Positions 1-9,655 of a stretch of 38,920 bases of DNA are shown one piece after another. Location of the stretch: the NCBI GenBank assembly GCA_026770575.1, contig MU657179.1:1-38920 (forward strand). The letters are read 5' to 3'. Made by a program: the position numbers and the translations under genes. The notes beneath the pieces were generated by a model. That model was not told the DNA's origin, did not search any database, and saw only the letters and a program-made list of their open reading frames with translations. This stretch comes from Pelagophyceae sp. CCMP2097 (Eukaryota; Sar; Pelagophyceae). Every line of letters begins with the position of its first letter. The stretch's first letter is position 1.

Positions 1-795
1 GACTTGTGACTCGACGACGCCGCGCCGCGTCGAGTCGCTCGCGAGGCAGACGCGCGCCCCAACTTGGGCGCCTCGTGCCGCCTTGGCGGTCGCCTGCTTC
101 TCTTGCTGCTTCTCCGCCCAGCTTGGCGGAGCTTGCGACGGCTCGAACGAGGCGTCGTCGGACGGCAGCACCTAGAGATCCTTGATTTTGAAGTTGCGGC
201 TCTTGTCGGCGAAGCGCACGGCCCACCAGCATTTATCGCCGTGTGACTCGACGACGCCGCGCCGCGCCGAGTTGCTCGCGAGGCAGACGCGCGCCCCAAC
301 GTGCACGCCTCGTGCCACCAGGGTGGTCGCCTGCGCCTCTTGCAGCTTCTCCGCCCGGCCCGGCGGAGCTTGCGACGGCTCGAACGTGGCGTCGTCGGAC
401 GGGAGCGCCTCGAGATCCTTGATGTTGCAGTTGCGGCTCGTGTCTGCGAACTGCACGGCCCAGTAAGGCCCACCGCCTTGTGACTCGACGATGCCGCGCC
501 GCGCCGAGTCGCTCGCGAGGCAGACGCGCGCCCCAACGTGCACGCCTCGTGCCACCAGGGTGGTCGCCTGCGCCTCTTGCTGCTTCTCCTTCCAGCTCAG
601 CGGAGCTTGCGACGGCTCGAACGTGGCGTCTTCGGACGGCAGCACCTCGAGGTCCTTGATGTGGATCTTGCGGCTCTTGTCGGTGAACCGCACGGCCCAT
701 TGGCCTCCAACGCCTTTTGACTCGATGACGCCGCGCCGCGCCGAGTCGCTCACGAGGCAGACGCGCGCCCCAATGTGCACGGCTCGTGCCGCCAT
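1..795 (-). CDS. Tandem-repeat protein with 79-residue SH3-like units, interrupted by TAG (partial)
   Basis: I do not recognise a named family. Reading leftward from an ATG at 795, the protein consists of near-identical 79-residue units. Each unit has a core like VGARVCLASDSARRGVVES, then WAVRFADKSRN and KIKDLE-LPSDDATFEPSQAP, and ends in a charged stretch rich in E, K, Q and A. The core resembles small SH3-like or Tudor/Agenet-type barrels, which is inference. The open frame reaches 987 but has no ATG above 795, so an upstream exon is possible. At 172-174 the Glu codon of KDLE, GAG in the other units, is TAG. The same frame then continues open to base 1 with a further good unit (VLPSDDASFEPSQAPPSW and on). 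So this is a premature stop in a decaying gene, a stop read as sense, or a sequencing error. The gene continues beyond the left edge. Confidence 0.6.
4..792. repeat. 237-bp direct tandem repeat, about 3.3 copies
   Basis: The anchor TGACTCGA(C/T)GA recurs at 7, 244, 481 and 718, a strict 237-bp period (79 codons). Units differ by scattered substitutions and keep the reading frame, so the array has grown or been homogenised as coding sequence. It runs off the left edge. Confidence 0.9.
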
Positions 796-1065
796 GCCGG
801 GCGCCCGCTCGTCTCGCCGCTCCTTGGAGTCGGACCTCCCACTGAGCCCGGGCCTGCAGCGCGGCTGGGCCCCGGGCCCAGCCCTGGGCAGCCCTGGGCA
901 AGGTGAGCTACTACTTGGGCCAGCCTGAGTCACAGTGATGAGCGGAGCCGTAGAGTCGCAGTCACTCCGGACGGTGGCTGAGTTCACACTCGTTCAGTTC
1001 TGCGATATTCAGTTCTGCGATAGGCTGACACGGCCACCGCTCCGCGGGAGAACTCGCGGGAGACC

Positions 1066-1761
1066 ATGCCTGAGATCCTCTTTTCTTCCGGCCAGCCGCT
1101 TTCGCGCCTGACGACGATCAGCCCGGAGAACGTCGAGGGCGAGTTCCTTCGCGACGGGGAGAAGAGCCTCGAGGGTTCGTGTGTCAACCTGTTAAGCCCT
1201 GTGTCAGAACACGGCAAACGCATCACAAGGCCCGAGACCGCCGGGGCCTCGAAAGACACTGCGCCCTCGTCGCCTCCCCCGTCGGCGCCTATCGCGGCTC
1301 GTCGGCGCCACGCGTCCCTCGTCGGCCTCACGCGTCGTGCGCAGGGTCGTCACGTGCGGCGACAGCAGCGGAGACGTCGGAGGCGAGTGGCCCCTCGCGC
1401 ACTCCCTCAGCTGCCTCGTCGTACGAACCCGCGCCCGCCGGAAAACGTGCCGCTTTGACGCGCGGCCGCGGCCGGCACCGCTGAGTTCGACGCCGGGACC
1501 GCAGACGTCGACGCCGGGGCGAGGGGTCGACGCCGGGGCAAGGCGTGGACCGACGGGGTGCATCGTCGCCTTTGCGAGGCGCCCGAAGCCCCGGCGCGCG
1601 CCGTCGACCGATGTACCATTCCGTATAGCCGTCGACGGATGGACTCTAGACGGATTCTCTAGACGGCTTCTCTAGGGTGCCGGGTGCGTCGTGCTCCCCG
1701 ACGAGGAGTACGACTACGACGAGCAGAAGAAGCCCTTGTTGCCCCCGGTCGTGGCCAAGTA
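1066..1761 (+). CDS. Possible small spliced gene, unrecognised
   Basis: Two stretches look protein-coding on this strand but cannot be joined securely. The first starts at ATG 1066 (MPEILFSSGQPLSRLTTISP, continuing ENVEGEFLRDGEKSLE) and runs to about 1173. The second follows a TAG acceptor near 1674 and reads VVLPDEEYDYDEQKK, then PLLPPVVAK and a stop at 1759-1761. The roughly 500 bases between hold no clear exon and may be intron. Short direct repeats of TTCTCTAGACGG lie just before the second part (about 1640-1676). No family is recognised. It would be divergent to the repeat gene on the left. The evidence is amino-acid composition and a plausible acceptor only. Confidence 0.3.
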
Positions 1762-2038
1762 GCACCGCGCCGCCCAAAATGCCCATCCCCAAACGCCCAT
1801 TGTTAATCCATAGCCCTTATGCTGGATTCTCGACGCGAGGCCGGCGACGGGGGCGCGACAAGTGCGCAGAGGCCTCGCCAGGCGCGCGGGCCCGGACCGG
1901 CAGATCGAGGCGCCTTGGGGGTCTCTGCCGAGTCTGCCGATGAAGCGGTGCGTTCCGTCGACGGGACAATTGTGTTCGGCGCTCCGGCGTGCGCGGCTGG
2001 TACGGGGGCCGAAGCTTGGGCCTCGGCTCCCCGGCGGC

Positions 2039-3225
2039 CTAGGACGGGTAGCCTGGTACGCCAACAGCGCCGAGCTGCGGCATTGAAAACTGCGGGTCGG
2101 CGCCGGTGACGGTGCCAAAGGCGTCGACGTATCCCTGCGGCCGCCCAACGCGCATGGCTCGGCCGCAGGGGTCGACGTTGTTGAAGAGCAAGAAGGCCAG
2201 GCCCGCGCAGTCCTCGTCGCGCAACTCGACAAACCCAAACTTGTCGCATATAAAGAGGCGATTGTCAGACGTACAGCCAGCCGACGCACTCGTTTCGAGT
2301 TCGACGTGGACGACAGCGGGGTCGGCGTCGCCGGCGGCGCGGAGCGGCCCCGAGAACAGCTCGCTGATTATTCGACGTCGTGGACGAGGCCTTGCGCCAA
2401 GTTCCCGACGTACAATTCGCGTTGCTTCTATGCATCAAACCCGCGGCCCCGGAAGCCGGCGAGAACTTAGAGGCGACGCCGGGGACCCCGAGCTCGCGCA
2501 GCACGGCATCCGGGACGGGCAGCGAATCGACGCCAGTCGCGGGCGCGACGTAGCCCGAGGGCCAGCCGATCTTGATGGGCCTTCCCGCGATTTCCAAACC
2601 ATGGAACTTCATGGCTGTGGAGGCGAATTGCTCGTCGCGGAACTTGACGAACGCGTAGCAGCCGTTGGAGCAGAGCTGGACGTCGGCCACGGGCGCGCCG
2701 CGCGTCGAGTCGAGAGAGGGGAGGCTCGAGAGCAAAGACTGGTAGAGGTCATCGTTTCCGTAGAGGCCTTGGGCGAGGTTACCAAAGTAGCACCGCTTCT
2801 TCCACCCGCCCGCCGCGCAGCCCAGCTTGCCCAGGACCTGGTGGTGCCGGAGGCTCGAAAGGTACGCACTCTTACGCTTGTGACGGCTACAATTCATTTC
2901 GCGCGTGGCGACACCGATCGGCGTCTTGCCCCCCCTCCAGTGATGCTGCTCACGCCTCCTTTGCCTTCGTTCCAGTAAAGGTCCGGGGTCCCAGGATCGC
3001 CGGCGCGGCTTGGCACGGCGAGCATCTGCAGCTGCAAAAAGGAACTGCTGGCCCAGGATCGGCTGGCCCAGGAGCTGCTGGCACAGGAGGAGCGGCTGCT
3101 GCAGCGGCGGCGCCGTCTCAGCCGCCGACGACGCCGCGCTGTCCGCGGGCCGCGCGGCGCCTCTCCGGCGGTCGAGATCGCGCCGGTCGCGCCGGTCGCT
3201 TATGGAGCGGGTCGCGCCCTCGGAC
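2039..3225 (-). CDS. Two-RRM splicing-factor-like protein (U2AF large-subunit type), frame broken
   Basis: Two RNA-recognition motifs are visible. RRM1 (about 2780-2560) has RNP2 CYFGNL and RNP1-like CYAFVKF, then GRPIKIGWPSGYV. RRM2 (about 2418-2125) has RNP2 LYVGNL, then FGFVEL and GRAMRVGRPQGYV. This paired layout with G(W/R)PSGY-type ends resembles U2AF65, which binds the polypyrimidine tract at 3' splice sites. The frame stays open upstream of ATG 2897 to about 3225 and includes an Arg/Asp-rich stretch (SDRRDRRDLDRRRG) like the RS region of such factors. No ATG is seen there, so a first exon is probably missing. RRM1 and RRM2 lie in different frames (an intron is possible). Inside RRM2, near 2376-2383, the frame shifts again within GTCGAATAATCAGCG with no room for an intron. 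The protein ends at 2039 without a third RRM. PUF60-like proteins are an alternative. Confidence 0.55.
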
Positions 3226-3426
3226 GTCAGCCTGGCCTGGGGTCACTCACTACGCTGCGCTGCGCAGTGGACCGGGCGCGAGTCGAAAGCTTAGTAAGGT
3301 TCGCTAAACAAGTTCTTTAGGCGAAGCGTACGTTGTCGGACTCGGTCGACCGAACGGGGGTCGTTGGTCCCTTGAAAGGAGAATCGGTCCCCTTGAAAGG
3401 AGGATCGGGCCGTCCGGTGTCCCTCC

Positions 3427-4421
3427 ATGTTCACGCGCTGGCTCAACGGCGTGAAGATGTTTGCGTCTGGGGTGCTGGCAGGGGACGGCGAGACGCACGG
3501 CGACGACGACCTCGCAAACGCCGCGTCATTCGAGCAAGACGTCTACGCGTCCTCGCGCCTCGGCGCCTTCCAACGTGCGTCGTAGCGCCGTGGGGAAACG
3601 ATCTTGATGATATGCCGAAACGGGCCCCGGTCCATGGGCCCCGGTCCATCCAACAGGAAACCATCCGGCGGGTCACCGCGGTGTAGGCAAGCCCCTGCGC
3701 CTGCTGGCCCTGCACGGCCGCGGGTCGAACAACGATATTACGCTTATCCAGATGGGCGCTTTATCTCTACATTCCCGCGTGCGCATCGACGTTTTGACCG
3801 GCGGCGTCGACGCAAAAGCGCACAACTCGACTTTTGAACTACTTTCTCAAAACGCGTTCCGCCAGTGGTGGGCCGGGTCGCCGACGCCGGAGAAGCTTCT
3901 ATCGGCGCTGAAGCGGGTACTTAAAGTGATCGACGATTTCGGACCTTACGACGGCATCTACGGCTTCTCGCAAGGCGCCGCCGTAGCCTCCTTCCTCTCC
4001 GCGGACGGCGCAATCGACAGGATCAATGCGCTGGAGCGGTCGACGCACCGCCGCAGCTGGCGCTTCGTCATCTGCGCGGGGGGCGTGGATTCCGGCGAGG
4101 ACTGCTGCAAATCCTTGCTCGGCCTCGGCAGCGAAGACAAGCTGATCATGGGCCTCCCCTCGCTGCACCTCATCGGCGACCGCGACTACTGCAAGCCCAT
4201 GTCCATGCAGTTGGCGGCCAACTATGCAGAGGCGTGAGTGGCCTCCTTCCTTTGCCTCGTTTCTCGGTTCCCGCGTCGCGACGGTACCAAATAGGGTCGT
4301 CTTGCACCACGACTGCGGCCACGAGGTCCCTCTTCGGCTGAAGCAGGACTCGGCGTTGCAGGCGGGGGTGTCTGCGTTTTTGGACACGCACAGCCCAAAG
4401 GACACGCACAGCCCAAAATAA
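3427..4421 (+). CDS. FSH-type alpha/beta serine hydrolase (OVCA2/FSH1 family)
   Basis: Three exons (3427-3574, 3687-4233, 4295-4421) splice to a 273-residue protein. Introns are GTGCGT...TAG (phase 1) and GTGAGT...TAG. The first strand of the fold reads LRLLALHGRGSNND. The nucleophile elbow is GFSQGAA (Ser near residue 142), the acid is in IGDRDYC (near 212), and the catalytic His is in DCGHEVP in exon 3 (near 239). The single long open frame stops at 4237, inside the second donor, and would lack the His, so splicing is needed for an active enzyme. Length and triad spacing fit the FSH1/DUF341 family, cytosolic or mitochondrial esterases of mostly unknown substrate. The start at 3427 is the first ATG of an open exon (MFTRWLNGVKMF). 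AAAATAAAAGG overlaps the stop and may serve in 3' end formation. The C-terminus repeats DTHSPK twice. Confidence 0.85.
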
Positions 4422-4635
4422 AAGGCCCCAAGAATGTAAATCGTTTTGCAACTGCCGGCACTGCGGTGGGCCTCGTCTTGGGAGCGGCCCCGAGGGCGTG
4501 GAGACGTCACAACGTTCCGCTCGCCGAAAGCTTTGCAAATGCGCTCTCCGTGGACCCTGGCACAAAGTTCGCGCCCCGGATCTTTCTCGGCAGTGCGCGG
4601 CACCGAGCTCCCCGTCGCAAAGATAGCTCGAGAGC

Positions 4636-6134
4636 ATGACGTCGTTCGAGATCAAGAAGCAGTGGACCGGGGACGGCGCCGCAGTCGCCGACTCGTGCGT
4701 GCGCCGCCGTCGGAGGGAGCTCTCATGGGATTTTCGAGTGCTGCTCCCGACGAACCAATGCAGTCGACGGGGATGCGGGAACATGCAGTCGCCCGGCGCC
4801 TCGCGTGAGGCGCCCTATGCTCTAGGAACATGGCGCTCGTCGGTGCGAAACGCCTTTCGGCGCCTACGAAACGCCTTTTGGCGCCGGCCCGCCGCGCGCG
4901 AATCTTCCCCGGGCCTCTTTGCGACGTTTTTGTAGGCTCGGACCTGGACAAGGACGCGCGCAAGGCGGCGGCGCAGGGCGAGGCGGCGTGGGCCGGCGCG
5001 GGCGCGGAACCGGGCATTGAAATCTTCCGCGCGAAGCCGCGCCTCGCCGCGGGAAACCAGAGGGTGTACGCGCCGTTTAGAGCGGCGCCCCGGGGTCGGC
5101 GGGGGCGACGCGCTTTCGTCCGCGAACGGCGTTTCGGGTTCGCGCCTTTTGAGACTCCTTTTGAGATGCCTTTTGACAGCCGCGTAGGCGTGGAGAAGAT
5201 GAAGGTCGTGCCGTGGCCGAAAGAGGAGTACGGCAAGTTCTACGCCGGCGACTCGTACATCATCCTCTCGACGAAGAAGGACGGCCCGAAACTTGTCTGG
5301 GACATTCACTTTTGGCTCGGCGAGACCACGTCCCAGGACGAAATGGGCATCGCCGCGTACAAGTCCGTCGAGCTCGACGACTTGCTCGACCAGGCCCCGA
5401 TCCAGCACCGCGAGGTGATGAAGCACGAGTCCGTCCAGTTCTCCAAGCTCTTCAAGCAGGTGGAGTACCTCGAGGGCGGCGTCAAGAGCGGCTTCAACCA
5501 CGTGGAGGCTGGGACTTACGTCGCCAAGCTGCTCCAGGTGAAGAAGACGAAGCACACCATCAAGGTCATCGAAGTGCCCTGCACGAAGGCTGCCATGAAC
5601 CAGGGCGACTGCTACATTCTGGACGCGGGCCACGCTTTGTACTCGTGGTTCGGCGAGAACGCGTCCGCGTTTGAAAAGGCAAAGTGCGGCACCGTGGCGA
5701 GTAACATCGCCAACTCGCGCCATGGCAAGACAAAGGTCGTGATGCACCTCGACGCCGACTTTTGGGCCGCGCTGGGCGGCGAGGGTGAGATCAAGGAGTC
5801 GGACGGCGGGGCTCTCGTCGTCGACGAGGAGTTTGGCGAGGGCATCCTGTACAAGCTCTCCGACGAGTCGGGCAAGCTCATGTGCACGGAAGTGGCGCGC
5901 GGCGAGCTCTCCAAGGACATGCTCGGCTCGGAAGACGTCTACCTCGTCGACGCGGGCTTGGAAGTCTTCGTCTACGTCGGGTCCAACGCGTCGGACCAGG
6001 AGCGGCGCAACGCCATGTCCACCGCCGTCTCCTACCTCGGCTCCACGGGCAAGCCGCTGCACACGCCGCTGCACCTGCTCAAGCAGGGCTCCAAGGTGGT
6101 CAACGAACACTGGAACAAAATCTTCGCAAACTGA
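4636..6134 (+). CDS. Severin/fragmin-type actin-severing protein, three gelsolin domains
   Basis: Exons 4636-4675, 4936-5028 and 5188-6134 give 359 residues, nearly the length of Dictyostelium severin. The joined N-terminus reads GDGSDLDKDARKAAAQGEAA, then IEIFRVEKMKVVPWPKEEYG, closely matching severin before its first gelsolin domain. G1 (about 45-150) contains GDSYIIL and WDIHFWLG, G2 (about 165-260) GDCYILDAG and WFG, and G3 (about 275-350) EDVYLVDAG and VFVYVG. Severins cut and cap actin filaments in a calcium-dependent way in the cytosol. Both introns appear to start with GC (GCGCCG and GCGCGA) and end in TAG; no GT donor fits the phase. The second intron (159 nt) is stop-free, so a naive frame from 4830 reads through it and inserts an Arg-rich, non-homologous segment. 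That intron carries three CCTTTTGA units before its acceptor. Confidence 0.88.
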
Positions 6135-6511
6135 AGACGCCGTCTCCGACAGTCGTCTCCGACGGACCAATCCGGAACGCTCGCAAGAGTGGGCGCCGCA
6201 AGCCCCACTCGCACTCCAACCTCTTAGCTCTTAATCTCTCTCAATGACTCGGAACCGGTAGCCCAAAGGCGCGGGCCGCGTAAAGGGTACCGCTTTTGTG
6301 GACTCGAGCTCTGAAAGAGCAAGGTTTTCGACCGAGGAAGGAGCCTTCTCGGGGGACCGCTCCGCTTTTTGCGCTCCGGGATGATGGGTGCGAGGTTCGT
6401 CTACAAGTAGTTTGAGGCGAGCTTCGTCGAGCGCATGCGATTTACTTTGCAAGTCACTTCGTCGGGGGAGTCCGTCGGGGGAGCGTTTCCGTCTTGCCGA
6501 GTGTGGTGAGC
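6135..6511. other. Convergent 3' intergenic region
   Basis: These 377 bases separate the ends of the severin (+) and CD36-like (-) genes. Frames crossing here on either strand are Arg/Pro/Ser-rich shadows. I see no gene, repeat array or RNA structure. Confidence 0.6.
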
Positions 6512-8626
6512 TCATGCGCTTTCGACGAGGAGCGGTTCTGCGAGGATTGGTTCCGCGGCGAGCGGGTGGCTCTCGACAGACTCCGTGAATCGTTTCACTC
6601 GCCGGTCGTTTACGCGGTGGAGCGCGAGGCATAAGGCGGCGAGGGCGAAGCAGACTGCGGCGGCGCAGAGCCAGGCGAGGAATGACGCCTTTGCGAGGGA
6701 GTCGGCGTGCTTCAGCTGCGATGCAACTTCGCTTGCCGTCTTTCCTTGCAGCACAAAGCCGCGGTCGATGTAGCCGACGGGCGAAACGCGGCCCAGTTCA
6801 TTGCGCCTGGCGCCCGACCGGCGGCCCGGCAACGTCCAGTTTGGGGCCGAAAAAACGCATCCTTCGGCCGGGAAGAGCACCTCGACCAGCTCCTCGAGGA
6901 TTGCGTCGCCTTCGATGCCCGGCCATTTGTAGTCGAAGAGCAGCGCGTTGAACTGCAAACGCTCGGCGGCGCGGAAGACGAGGCCCGTCCGCGGCTCGAC
7001 GTCGAGCAAGGTGTTGTGCCTGTCTCGTGACGGCTCAAAGCCCAAGACGCTGCGCTGCAAGACTTCGCCCGACTCTTCAAAGTGCGGCTGCGTCGCCCAG
7101 AGCGGCAGGCCGCCCGGGCGCGTCAGGTTGAAGGCACCGAAGGGTGTTGTGAGTTGGTCAAAGTCGGCCGTATCCCGGTTCGCCCGCATCAGACGACGGT
7201 CAATCTCGTAGCGCTGCAGTTCGATTCCGTTTCGAAGGATGCGGCCGTCTTTATCGGTGCGCAAAAAGCGCAACTTCCGGAAGACGGAGTCGATGAAGAC
7301 GTCCATCGTTTCCCGGCCGCGCGGCCGCGCAGTCTTCAAAAGCGACTTTACAAAGCCGCGGCCGTTTCCAAACACGCCGAAGCGGCCGCCGTCGTAGTGC
7401 AGAGCCTTGACGAAGACGCCCTGGCCTCCATCGACCTTTGAAGCGGAACGCGTCGCGTAAGCCAGGTGCCACCCGGCATCTTTTGCCAAAGATTCGCCCA
7501 CGGCCTCGTCGAGTAAGTCCCACTCGGGAGATTGCGGCTCGCAGGCGGATTCGATTTGCTTCGCCTCGTCGCCGGCTCGAGAACCGTTTTGGCAGACTCT
7601 GACGTATTTCGACCCTTCAAACCGTTTGTAGCGCAGCGACCCCGCGCCGGAATGCCGCTTGCCCGCGTCGATTCGCTCCTTGGCGCCGCAGCGACGCTTG
7701 ACGTCCGCGAGCGAAGTGCCGTTGACTTCAAAGCCGGGCACGTGCGTATTCAGCTCGGCCAACGCTTTTGGAAAGCCAGTCGCGTTCTTGATGGATGCAG
7801 GCAGCCTGGAAATGGCGTCCAAGACGACGGCGAGCGTCTCGTCGCCCCAGCGGCCCCAGTGCAAGTCTCGGATGGACCTCGTCCGGTACGGCGTCAGCTC
7901 CCCGGCGGCCTGCCCTTTGCACAGCGCGACTTTCACGAGAATGCGCGCCAGGCGCGCCTCGAGCGCATCCGCCGAGAGCGAGTCGACGAGCTCGGCGAGC
8001 GTCGAGACGACGGAGTCCGGGGCGGTGACCTCGTCGTCTTCGGTGCAGCCTGAGCACGACCTCGCCGCGTCAAAGGTATACGTCTTCACGTCCCAGTACT
8101 CCACGTCTTTGCCGCTTCGGAGAAAGTCGATTTCGGAGAGTTGCCACGCCGTTTTGTACGCGTACGGCCCGCGCTCGACAACTTTTGGGACGGCGTTTTG
8201 GAATGTGACGGCCGCGGCGTTTACAGTGTCGAAATAAAACACTGAATAGTACGACCCGTCCTCCCCGTCCGACGATGCCCAGGACGCGTACGTCGCCGAG
8301 CCGCGCCGCAGCCCCACGGCGCTGGAAACGCTCGACCGCAGCCGCCAGTCGATCAGAGCCGGAAACAGAAAGGCGAGACCTACGCACTCACTCGGGGTGG
8401 ACCATGTCACTTCGGCAAGGCTGCCTCGAAGGAGGCGCGCGGTGGCGGGGGCATCTCGGAGGAGGCGCGCGGTGGCGGGGGCATCGGAAGGCTTCTTCGC
8501 GAGCCGGCATCGGCGGGTATTCTCACACGTGAAGAGCAGCCAGAGGGGCGCGAAAACGCGAAACGCGAGCCAAGGCAAGTCGAGCGCCGCGCAAGAGGCC
8601 CGCCGACGGCACGCGCACGGCCCCAT
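6512..8626 (-). CDS. CD36/LIMP-2/SR-B family scavenger receptor-like membrane protein
   Basis: Two exons (8626-8527 and 8379-6512) encode 655 residues. Exon 1 starts MGPCACRRRASC and runs into a hydrophobic segment (WLAFRVFAPLWLLFTC) that continues over the splice as LAFLFPALIDW, the N-terminal membrane helix typical of CD36. The ectodomain shows the family signatures: YYSVFYFDTVNA, then PKVVERGPYAY, YWDVKTYTFD, and near the end LPLWATQPHFEESGEVL with LLDVEPRTGLVFRAAERLQ. A second helix (AKASFLAWLCAAAVCFALAALC) lies near the C-terminus, followed by a short tail. Ectodomain Cys residues and N-glycosylation sites (NGT, NGS, NLT, NWT) fit a lumenal or extracellular domain. Animal relatives bind lipoproteins or lysosomal enzymes; in algae an uptake or lysosomal role is inference. 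The 147-nt intron (GTGAGA...TAG) is stop-free, so the unspliced frame reads through it. The start at 8626 gives the expected helix position. Confidence 0.87.
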   Translation of the reverse strand: MGPCACRRRASCAALDLPWLAFRVFAPLWLLFTCENTRRCRLAKKPSDAPATARLLRDAPATARLLRGSLAEVTWSTPSECVGLAFLFPALIDWRLRSSVSSAVGLRRGSATYASWASSDGEDGSYYSVFYFDTVNAAAVTFQNAVPKVVERGPYAYKTAWQLSEIDFLRSGKDVEYWDVKTYTFDAARSCSGCTEDDEVTAPDSVVSTLAELVDSLSADALEARLARILVKVALCKGQAAGELTPYRTRSIRDLHWGRWGDETLAVVLDAISRLPASIKNATGFPKALAELNTHVPGFEVNGTSLADVKRRCGAKERIDAGKRHSGAGSLRYKRFEGSKYVRVCQNGSRAGDEAKQIESACEPQSPEWDLLDEAVGESLAKDAGWHLAYATRSASKVDGGQGVFVKALHYDGGRFGVFGNGRGFVKSLLKTARPRGRETMDVFIDSVFRKLRFLRTDKDGRILRNGIELQRYEIDRRLMRANRDTADFDQLTTPFGAFNLTRPGGLPLWATQPHFEESGEVLQRSVLGFEPSRDRHNTLLDVEPRTGLVFRAAERLQFNALLFDYKWPGIEGDAILEELVEVLFPAEGCVFSAPNWTLPGRRSGARRNELGRVSPVGYIDRGFVLQGKTASEVASQLKHADSLAKASFLAWLCAAAVCFALAALCLALHRVNDRRVKRFTESVESHPLAAEPILAEPLLVESA
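8426..8485. repeat. 30-bp direct repeat (2 copies) inside the CD36-like intron
   Basis: GGAGGCGCGCGGTGGCGGGG is repeated with a 30-bp period in the single intron (8380-8526) of the CD36-like gene. The repeat keeps the intron free of stops. It has no evident function. Confidence 0.8.
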
Positions 8627-9652
8627 CGTATTGCAATCGGCCAAGCCGGCGCCGGGCCTCGACGCTTCGGAAGCTTCTCGGAAAGCGTGAGTGTTTATAA
8701 TACAGGCAAACGGAAAGTATTCCAGATACATGTACTACGGTAGGAATTCCTAGTACAGGCAGCCCCACCCAGGGTGGATCTTAAGCAAGCAAGTAGATTA
8801 TTGAGATTCTATGGACGTTTCTACCAAGGATGGCCGGGTCGCCCGTGGAGCGCCAAAGGGGACCCGTCGACGCCGAGTTCCCCACGTGCGGCCCCGTATT
8901 ACCCCGCAAATCTGGGCCCCCGAGCTTGCCCGAGTGCGAGGACTGCAAGGACGAGCCTGCAACTTCAGTGATCGACGAGGACGCTGGTACTTTCCGGCCA
9001 CCGACCTCTTGAGGGGGAAACTTGGTTCCTCAGGGCTCCAAAGCATCGAAACGAAAAAAAAACGGACCCGCGCGTGGGTTGAGCCCCCCCCAAAGCCCAA
9101 CAGGCACAGCGGCGGGCGAGGCGGTCGCGGTCGGCCGTCGTGGGGGCGGGGGCCACGTTGTTTTGAGACGAGGTTGGCTCCAATTGTCTGCATCGCTCGA
9201 TCCCTGTGCTCGCAGACGCGGCAGCTCCTCCCCGCCGACTCTGTCGCATCCCCATACGCTTGAGCGAGCTGCTCGTGCGCCTCTGGTCGAGTGCGTCCTT
9301 TTTGTGCCTCTGGGGCAGCGGCATCGTTCCTTTCTGGTACAAGCCGTCGCGCCGTCGCCATCTCAACGGCCTCGAGCGGCCCGAGTGTCGAGAGCCAAAA
9401 CGCGCCGAGCGGCGCGCCCGAGCTTCGCCGGCGGCACGCGCACAGCGCCATCGCCGTGCGACAGTCGCCCTGGGCTTCCGAGTCAACGCTCCGAAGCTTC
9501 CGGAAGCGTGAGTGTTTATGGCAAAGGTAAACGGAAAGAATTGACCCACGTGCGGGCCCCCGAGCTTGCCCGCGTCTGCTTACTCTGCAACTTCAGTGCG
9601 AGGAAGGGCTCACGTTTGAGTTGCTCGTCTCATCACGTTTGAGTTGCTCGTC
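8627..9652. other. 1-kb intergenic region holding two copies of a promoter-proximal block
   Basis: No convincing gene lies between the start of the CD36-like gene and the end of the RIO1 gene. Frames here are low-complexity and do not resemble families. The 5' end of the CD36-like gene and its upstream sequence recur about 0.8 kb away in the same orientation. CGGCACGCGCAC...GCCATCG, then AAGCGTGAGTGTTTAT and CAAACGGAAAG, occur near 8602-8735 and again near 9433-9540. A second shared stretch (GGGCCCCCGAGCTTGCCCG...CTGCAACTTCAGTG) follows at about 8921-8970 and 9555-9598. In the first copy extra sequence separates the two parts, including the motif ATTGAGATTCTATGGAC. Confidence 0.65.
8773..8816. 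repeat. Two dispersed short motifs, copy at 8773-8816
   Basis: GGTGGATCTTAAGCAAGCAA (8773-8792) matches 17230-17249 at 18 of 20 bases. ATTGAGATTCTATGGAC (8800-8816) matches 32248-32264 and 36232-36248 with one difference. All copies lie outside exons. Confidence 0.7.
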
Positions 9653-9655
9653 TCA
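9608..9655. repeat. 23-bp tandem repeat at the RIO1 stop
   Basis: TCACGTTTGAGTTGCTCGTC plus TCA is present twice back to back. The second copy reaches the TAA stop of the RIO1 gene, so the duplication lies in or next to its 3' untranslated region. Confidence 0.75.

Noticed and set aside
1204..1563. Minus-strand frame with Arg/Pro/Ser composition
   Set aside because: No motif, no consistent start, and it overlaps possible intron sequence of a plus-strand gene.
2106..2978. A 290-residue open frame on the plus strand
   Set aside because: It is antisense to the two RRM motifs and has no recognisable fold.
3040..3315. Plus-strand coiled-coil-like reading (LLAQDRLAQELLAQEERLLQ)
   Set aside because: It lacks a start codon, has a stop just upstream, and lies antisense to the open 5' extension of the RRM gene.
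4815..6170. A 451-residue open frame antisense to severin
   Set aside because: It is composed of Arg, Leu, Val and His typical of the complement of GC-rich coding DNA and shows no domain. The sense strand is clearly severin.
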